NCBI GenBank assembly: GCA_018417955.1
Contig: JACTVC010000002.1
Location: forward strand, 1,054,001 to 1,118,000
Direction of reading: 5' to 3'
DNA: 64,000 nt
Origin: Laccaria trichodermophora
Taxonomy: Eukaryota; Basidiomycota; Agaricomycetes; Agaricales; Hydnangiaceae
The translations under genes were made by a program, and so were the position numbers. Positions 56,691 through 64,000 of the stretch are shown here, one piece after another (position 1 is the stretch's first letter; each line of letters opens with the position of its first letter). Below the pieces are notes generated by a model. It saw only the letters and a program-made list of their open reading frames with translations, was not told the origin of the DNA and made no database searches.

Positions 56691-57959
56691 GTAGCTGAAT
56701 CGTGAGTCCCTTGTGTTGCCTGTTACGAAACTGCATAGCGTCAACATAAACTCAAACAATAGGCAAGTCATCATATCGCCCGTCGTCATTTCGAATCAAC
56801 TTGACTCTCCTCGCGGTTGACTAGGGTTGATTCCAGGTGCGTACTCAACCTGCCTATTGTTCTTGGGCCCTGCAGTTCCAGGTATCATTGGTTCCCTCAA
56901 GCTTCCCTTGATACAGTAGTACAGGGTGAATCAATAAAACAATGGCCTACCGACGCCCACTGTTCCCTACTGTCATACGCACCTGAAATACACATAAATG
57001 AATGAACGCACTACGCTTGTAAGATAAGCGCGTGAAATTTATTCTGATGGAATTGCTGAATCACATAGAATTACATACCCAACCCTCGTCGTCATACATA
57101 CATACCCACTATAAGCACTAGTGCTTGCCATTTCAGACTAGCCGGCTATAGAAGACTCAAGGGCACATACGTGGAAGGAGGCGCATCATGCAACTTTAAA
57201 GTGCATTCCTATGCAGGGTGTGGTGAACGCGTGATAGCAATTTACGACCTTAATGAGTGTCCGGGGATCATACATTGTGGAGAGAGCAGAAAACGTGTGC
57301 ATTTGTGGGCAAGGTACTTTGTGTACGTAGGTAGGAGTGAAGGCGAAGATAGAAGATTAACAAGACATCTTTGTGGATGCGTCGTTAGGGATTTAACAAT
57401 GCAAGTAGATAATAAGATATATAGGGGACTCCGAGGCGGGCTTCGAGCCTCTGAGATGTGATGGAAATTGACAGATGGGAACTGATGAGGAATCGATGGA
57501 AGGTCTCGACGGTTCGTAGCCTGGGTGCGATTTGAGTAGAGAGTAGAGAGTAGATAGAAGGCCGCGGTATCGGCCCTGCGAGAAGATGAGATTGCCTCGA
57601 GGTCGCGGGGAAAGTGGATTGGGATTGTAGAGAAGGTGAATGGGGTGATTTCGGTAGAATAAGAGTATTGTGGTAATTATCCGAGGAGTGAGACGACGAT
57701 GTTGTGATGCAGTGTTGTGTCGAGCAGAAGACTCTGGAACAAGGAGAAGATCTTGTCCTGAAAAGGCAGTCAGATCTAAGATGGGTCATGAGGACATGAA
57801 AAAATTGAGCGGTGCCACTGAAAACAAACAGTTGGCAACAAAAGTTAACGGGGGCTGGCACGATCTCTCACGATACATATTACAAACACCCATCTCGCAA
57901 CCTCATTTCCATCTCTCCTCCCTGCCTGCCCCCTTTTCCGTCCCCCTTTCTCTACAACT
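56691..57959. other. Intergenic region left of the PNRC/EDC1-like gene
   Basis: No coding sequence that I can support. CpG content is normal again. Bases 57870-57958 are C/T-rich, typical of a fungal 5' leader. Confidence 0.45.
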
Positions 57960-59273
57960 ATGCTGCTCGTTCAGAAACCCCCAACGTTCAACCTCGCACA
58001 GACCGTATCATATTCGCATAGGAGGCATCCTTCGGCTCCACCTGCCGTCGTGGTCCAACCTACCCGAACACCCGGCCTTCTCTCCCTCTCCAAACCATTG
58101 AGGCCGTCGCCTCAGCGTTCGTTGCCGTCCCAGCAACGGCCTACAAAGCCGACGCCCAAGTCAAAGCCTGCACCGGTTGCCCGTGCGCCGTTGTTGAGCT
58201 CGGCTGAGATTACGGAGAAGAAGGCGCCTGCGTCTGTTGCCTCACCTTCCCCACGGGGCAGATTACAGGCAAAGACCACGCAGAGGTGCGATTAAATGTT
58301 TTTAAATTGTTATCGTAGTTTTGACGTGGCCCATAGCCCTAGAAGTGCCTCTCACTCCGGTGTTCGAGGCAAGCCCGGTCGCCAGCCCTCTCCCCCCATC
58401 CCCCAGAATCAATTATTATCCTCGCAGGCAGAGGCAGCCGTAATTTCTTCGTCAACAAATCTCTTCGATCCCTTTCTCGATGATTCTTCACATGCTCTTC
58501 AAACTCCCACTTCTTCTCCCACTCTGGCTCCTCGTCCCTCCGGAAAGCTCGCAAGAAGAAGGCAGCAGCAGCCTCAATTCGCTACCCCTTCTCCCTCTCC
58601 TGTCTTGTCAAAGGCGATCCCAGTCCCAAAATCAAAACGCACCGGCCCATCTACCCTTTCCCGCTCTGAACCTGTCCCCTCGCATATGCCACAACGACCC
58701 ACTGCCCGTCGATCCTCTTCAGCCTGGGATTTCCCCATTTGTGACGATATGACAGAGGTCGGCGATTTTGACCAAGACAATACCACTCTTTCGCCACCTG
58801 TCACTCCCGTCCGCAAACAATTTCAGGTGCCGCATACCGCTCCCATCTCTCGTCGGTCCCCTGGAGAGTTTTCATTCAACGGCATCAACAACTACCCGTC
58901 GCCTGTGTCACCCAAGCGGGGCGGTCGGAAGCATCGTAGGGCCCCGAGCGAGGGCGTATTCAATATGTCCTCTGATGAGGATGTGTCCACCGGACCAGGT
59001 GGCACCATCTTGAACCCGAACGTCCAAGCTTTGTTCGGGCTTACACGCACCCCAGCACCGGAGACGTCGTCTCCCCTTGTAACGCCAACGCTGTCCCGCG
59101 CTGTTCCATCTACGCATTTCAGGGAATCCTCATCATCTCCACCGGTATTCCCGCTCTCAAGGGAAAAACAACTAGAAAGAGAGGCAGCTGAAAAAGCCGC
59201 GGGGTATTTTGCAAGTTCCATGTTCCAGAACTCGCCAAGTCCGGAGGAACTTCCGGACCCTCTTTTCGTTTGA
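57960..59273 (+). CDS. PNRC/EDC1-like protein (candidate mRNA-decapping enhancer)
   Basis: Exons 57960-58285 and 58337-59273; the intron is 51 nt with a TTGAC branch site before CCATAG, phase 2. An alternative acceptor at 58318 also keeps frame. The product of about 419 residues is mostly disordered, rich in Pro, Ser, Arg and Gln. The C-terminus has KAAGYFASSMFQNSPSPEEL, then PDPLFV. This fits the PNRC short motif (small residues-x-F-x-x-SPxPxxLPxPxF), which in EDC1/EDC2 and PNRC proteins binds the EVH1 domain of Dcp1 and activates Dcp2. A SPVSPKR-type phosphorylation-like site and HRRAPSEGVFNMS are present. Role in decapping is inferred from this motif alone. Confidence 0.7.
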
Positions 59274-62048
59274 AGAATTTTATTTTGCGATTAATTAGAG
59301 AGAAGTTTAGAGGTAAATGTGGTTTCTCCGTTTCAAGAGTTGTACTAATGGAGGTTTCAGCTGTTTGAAGTTAATTTTTTTAGATGTAATTCTTGTCATT
59401 TGTCACTGCACGCCGTCACTCTTTTGCCCGCCCGTTCATTGGCCCGACCCATCCACGCCGACCCTCACCTCCCTATTTGTACCCACTCATCCATTATATT
59501 TCACTGCATCGAAGCACACCCACCAAGCATCAATGTATCAATACTATTCATCATCACACGCTTTGATCAATATCGTTATTCCTTGCCGAGTGTCATATCA
59601 CACTGGACATGTCCACCTTGCTCTTTCGGCCATGTCCTATAATTTCTTTCGGGTTCCTTCTAGGGAGTTCAGCTCGGTTCTTGGCTCCAATATGCACATC
59701 ACTTGGGCCTACACCATCCATCCATGCCAACTTTACGACGACGACGACGAGGAAGCGCCTATGTATTAGCTTCCCTCCTCCCTTCCTTTTTGCGTCGTGC
59801 TCTATGTAACGGCGGTGCATCCACACCACACCACATTCTCATACCTCACAACAACCAACAACAATCATGCATGCATCTAAATCATTATAACGCTTCCATG
59901 GCTCTGCGCTTCTCTCTTTTTTTCTTTTTTCGTTTACAGAAACACACTGGTTTATGGCTTATTCGTTCAGGACAACCTCGCTCTTCTTATTCGTGCTTTC
60001 CCCCCATTCAAGTGGGGGTTTTTGCGCGGATAACAAACAACCTATCTGATGTGGATTGCAACTTATGACCTGTCTATTCTGTCATCTCATCATCGCCGTC
60101 TTCATACCCCCCATTCACGCAATCCGCTTAACACCCCACCATCAAATTGCAACATCACGTCACGTCTATCTATCTACCCGCACCACATTCATCTCAATCT
60201 CATCCATCCATCCATCGGTCCATGCTATCCCCTCAACCAACCACCCCACCCCCACACTTGCCCCGATTCTTCTTTCTGTGGATTGTATAAAAAATATGGG
60301 AACCCGCATTTCTTATGTTGTTGTATAAACTTTTTCTTCTAGTCTTTATGCCACGATGATGATGGGCGATGATGGAAGTTGGGAGGTGGTGATGTCGATG
60401 GATCATGTTGACTTCATCACCCTCCTGGATCGTCACTTGGATCATCCCGACGTTATCGCCTCGCTCATCCCAACGACACGACACCTCTCCCACCCTTCCC
60501 AAAGTACAGCGTTGGGTAGACGTCCCTCGGTCGCGGCAAATAAGTTATTCGCTATCCCTCCCGTCTTGCCTTGTCGGTTCCAATTTCTTCATTCATTCCC
60601 TACACCGCCAACATCAACACATGCATTTCCAAATCCGACGTTGGCTATTCCTCGTGTTTTAGATCTTGCGAGGCGTTCATCTCTATCCTCTTTCCATCAA
60701 GCAAGCGGATCCTCACACAATCAATCAAAATCGAATGCTTGTTGTTTTTGGATCCCCTCCCCTCCACGCCACGCGCCTATTTCCTATTCTATTGCATCAA
60801 ATAAAATATTGCAATTGTGACAACACCCTCCCATACAAGCAAGCAAGCAAAGTCATTTTTTATGATCACGCCCCCCAACACCAATTCCTTCTTCTCGCCA
60901 GTATCTATCAGCCTTTTCAATTACTTCTTTGTTCCACTTCCACTTCCACGCCCTTTCCCCCTTGACCCACTTTTTGAATCGTAGCTTATGGATTTTCTTT
61001 TCTTGGGCACCTCCCTCCCTTTTTAGACGTGCCTTTCTGGGGGTGCCCGTCCTTTTTTTCACCTACTTTATGATCGTTTCCTTTTTTTTTTCTTCTTCTC
61101 GTCATGTCTCAACAACAACCAACTCAAGTGTATCCAGTATCCCCGAGCAGTATCGTCGTTGCAATTCCCCTCTTCCCCCCTCCCCCCCCTTTTTTTTTAC
61201 GTATCTTTCTCCAGTTTCCCTGATTCTTGCCACGTATACATACACGATTTTTTGGCGTTCCCCCCTCCCTCTCTTCCTGTTTGTTCTCTTCTCTCTCTTG
61301 GATGGGGCAGGGGGAGATGGGAAGTGTGCTTGTGAACTACTCTTGCGTCACCGTTTGTTCTTCTTCGTCTGTGCTCTTGGTTGGATTGGATGGTGAGTTT
61401 TTTTATCGTTGTTGGGTGGGTTTTGGCTGAGCGTTTTTGATAGGTTGTCGACTTTCCTTTCTGGCTTGCCCTTGCCTTTGTTCCGAGGCGGCGTTGCGTC
61501 CTTTCACTTGGCGGCGCTGCGTCTTTTCGACAGGCGGCGAAGAATACATACCCCACCCACCCACACCAATGCCAGCACATCATCCCTCGACTTCAATGCT
61601 TCATAATCTTTCAATTCTGCTACAACCCCAACCCAAACTGTGCATTCCGTTTCAACTTTTTTCTTCACCACATTCATGGACTGAAAGATTCAAGTCATAC
61701 ATAGATTGTACATATTACATCTCCCCTTTTTTCTTGCACATTGCATCATCATTATCCCACCCACCACCTACATACTATCCTTCCGCTATCCCCCCCTCCC
61801 CCCGTTTTCCTCCAAAACCGACGAAACCGAAATCATTGTATTACTCCCCTCCTCACCCCGTCCTTCCTTACCTCCCCTCTCCTCTGACCATTTATACACA
61901 CGTCCCTGTGATCGTTACACGCTCCTTAGCACTAGTTTTTGTCATTATCCTCCTGTTCATCGTGACATATATACGAAGTGAATGGAAAAAAATCATTGCT
62001 CTATTGTTTAAACTTTTCGTTATTACTCCCGTCAAACCGCATTACGTA
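59274..62048. other. 2.8-kb pyrimidine-rich intergenic region
   Basis: No convincing gene on either strand. Strongly C/T-biased on the plus strand, with poly-T and poly-C runs around 60950-61200 and 61260-61290. It may hold a long leader or non-coding transcript; nothing specific can be shown. Confidence 0.45.
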
Positions 62049-64000
62049 ATGTCTTCACCTTTGTTCAACTCCACGTTGACCCTCATACAAAAATGGAGGA
62101 TGTCAGTATCCCATCTCCCATTGAATTTTCTGTTGGCGCTGATGAGACTAATTACAGGACTCGGTACAAATCATAAGAGGCTCACCAGTAATCAACTACT
62201 TTGACCTCTCGCCAACGGGTTTTGCATGGCGCCAACCGCGTCCACAGCAAATCGAGGCTCGGCGTGCAGCAATGAGCGACCGCCTCATCTTCGACATCCT
62301 CCTCACCTCCGGCGGAGCCATCCGTGACGCGGACCTCATCTACCCACCTACAGATCCGCAGGGCTTGCGCCGTCTTTTGGACGCGATTGGGTCATCGCAT
62401 TATGACGCGCTTAAGAAAAACTGTTTGGTGTATTTTTTGTTAAAGTGGCATCAGGATGGGAGGGAGGAGAAGTTGGCCAAAGTGTGTTGTATACCGCCGC
62501 AGTTTACGATGTTGGCGGACGCGTATTGGTATTTGGATTCGGGGATTAACGTACCGGTGAGTTTTTAGTTGACTTGAATGAAAGTTGTTTTTTTAATTGG
62601 GGTTGGGTTGGAAGAGGGCTGTTACGCTCCTTTCGGATGCGAGGCTGAATAGGGACTATGCGAGCAAGATATTGCAGGCTATTTCGTTGACGCCTGATCC
62701 TGCCCCGTTAATTCGGAGGTATGTCCGCACGGCGAAACCATCGCTTACGGAGCCGAATGATTTGATTATGTATCTGCTTGCGCTGGCGGAGTCGAGTTTG
62801 CTCGAGGCGTGGACGTTTCAGAGAACGTTTCATGACGGGGATTTCATGCGTCCGAAGCTGTTTCAGAAGTTGTTGGAGTGGGTTGTTACTCGTGAGTGGG
62901 ATTGTGTGTTATCGTTCGTCGTTCGCTAATGATTTGCCATGTAGCTGAACCACGGCCTGCGGCGTTGACGATGCTCATCTCCTTGCCCTTATCGCCCTTT
63001 GAAGAGGGTTTACTCCACTCATACGCACAAGATCCCCCTGCTTCGATAAAGTCTTCTGACACCGCCATTCTTCAAGACCTTGTGTGTGTACGACTTATTC
63101 AAGCAGGGAGACACGCCGAGGCGATCAAACTCGACCGTCAGTTCAGTTCCTCACCTGCCACCAGCCAAAACCTCAAAGCGACGCAAGACCGCAAAAAAAT
63201 GGTGCAAGACTTGTATGCCGCCTTGACCTCTGCTGAGCGCGCTCAGCTCGACGCAGAGTTGAATTCTGCGGCGAACCCTACAGCTGCTGCTGCTCCCCAA
63301 AGACCAGTTAATGGTTCTGCGAATGTTGCTGCGGACGTTACCATGTCCCAATCATGGGAAGACGTTCGACCCTCAGACGCGTTGAATCAGTCTACTTCAT
63401 CGATACAAAACATACGTGCTCCAGATCTGAACGGGTCTATCTCCAAGCAATCAGGTGCACCTCGTTTTGGTGGCCCGATCAGCATGAACAACGCTCGTCT
63501 ATCTCAGCCTGTAACTGCAGCTCCGCTCCTCCCTATCACCTCTACGACCATCACCAACCCCGCCAGCGGGAGCTCCAGCATCCCCACACCGCGGAAGAGT
63601 CTTGGATTCCCTGCCACTACACCACTCACCTTGTCGCTTTTGGGTCCTTCATCTTCGTCATCAAAACAACCACGCCAATCACTCAACGCACTCAGTGGTG
63701 TCGGTAGCCGTATGTTGGGCACCTTTGGGGGCACTTCTTCGCCTGCGAGTGGGCTGAAGTTCCCGCCACTGGGGAGTTCGACGAATGGCACAGGGGTTCC
63801 TCAGCCGATCAACTTCACACCCTCTGGGAGTCGGCAAAATGCGTTTTACCAGCCCCCTCAGCCTTCCAAGACGAATGGGGTCAAGAGACCGTTTGATGGC
63901 CTGTCTGTAAGTCCTGAACGACCAAACCCGTTGGTTTCGATGGACCAGCAGAGTGAGAATGAGGTTATGGATCTTGATGAAAGTCAAGAGAAGGAGCCTC
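62049..64000 (+). CDS. ELYS-like nucleoporin/assembly factor (cut by window end)
   Basis: Exons as read: 62049-62105 (start uncertain), 62158-62556, 62615-62891 and 62945 to beyond 64000. Introns of 52, 58 and 53 nt; phases agree. The ELYS domain is clear: YFDLSPTGFAWRQPRPQ, then FDILLTSGGAIRDADLIYPP, DALKKNCLVYFLLKWH, AKVCCIPPQFTMLADAYWYL, RAVTLLSD, IRRYVRTAKPSL and MYLLALAESSLLEAWTFQR. After about residue 290 the protein is low-complexity Ser/Pro/Asn-rich. In animals ELYS/MEL-28 seeds nuclear pores on chromatin; in fungi the ELYS domain is part of a shorter nucleoporin. An alternative start is ATG 62093. The C-terminus is outside the window. Confidence 0.88.

Noticed and set aside
57385..57861. 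158-codon minus-strand open frame
   Set aside because: No recognisable domain and antisense to the leader side of the PNRC/EDC1-like gene; probably chance.
61437..62204. 255-codon open frame before the ELYS-like gene
   Set aside because: Pro/Ser/Tyr-rich translation of C/T-rich DNA with no domain; its end overlaps the ELYS-like 5' exons in another frame.

Overview
The window looks like nuclear DNA of a mushroom-forming basidiomycete (Agaricomycetes). The basis is: protein genes broken by 45-70 nt GT-AG introns, an agaric-type Ty3 element, Helitron and small TIR transposons, F-box paralogue clusters, a TPR-CHAT protein and an NB-ARC-TPR (NLR-like) protein. No genus is claimed. All calls come from reading the sequence; no database search was run.

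Layout. 1-1.8 kb: decayed Helitron helicase and an intact Helitron 3' terminus. 2.0-20.8 kb: a tandem dimer of one Ty3 retrotransposon (LTR-internal-LTR-internal-LTR, period 8,845 bp). Each unit carries gag-protease, pol, and an antisense gene with two introns placed between pol and the 3' LTR. 21.2-23.6 kb (-): multi-exon membrane protein. 24.7-26.3 kb (-): MYND-finger protein, divergent from 26.8 kb (+) F-box. 28.4 kb (+): second F-box gene. 29.9-32.5 kb: nested non-autonomous DNA transposons with readable target duplications. 32.6-33.5 kb: F-box pseudogene. 34.4-38.6 kb (-): TPR-CHAT protein. 38.9-41.6 kb (-): badly frameshifted gene. 42.9 and 44.5 kb (+): two more F-box paralogues. 46.2-47.5 kb (-): homoserine dehydrogenase. 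47.6-48.8 kb (-): secreted M43 metalloprotease. 50.3-54.6 kb (+): NB-ARC-TPR gene, its 3' end split by a MITE. 54.6-56.7 kb: minisatellites and a purine tract. 58.0-59.3 kb (+): PNRC/EDC1-like protein. 62.0-64 kb (+): ELYS-like nucleoporin, cut by the window edge.

How it hangs together. Housekeeping genes (homoserine dehydrogenase, ELYS-like, PNRC/EDC1-like) alternate with accessory genes of the kinds fungi use in recognition and turnover (NB-ARC-TPR, TPR-CHAT, F-box). The bodies of the NB-ARC-TPR and TPR-CHAT genes, the F-box pseudogene and the Helitron remnant have almost no CpG, while their neighbours are CpG-rich. This suggests long-term CpG methylation and deamination of selected gene bodies. 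The most novel item is the antisense, intron-bearing zinc-cluster-like gene carried in both Ty3 units.
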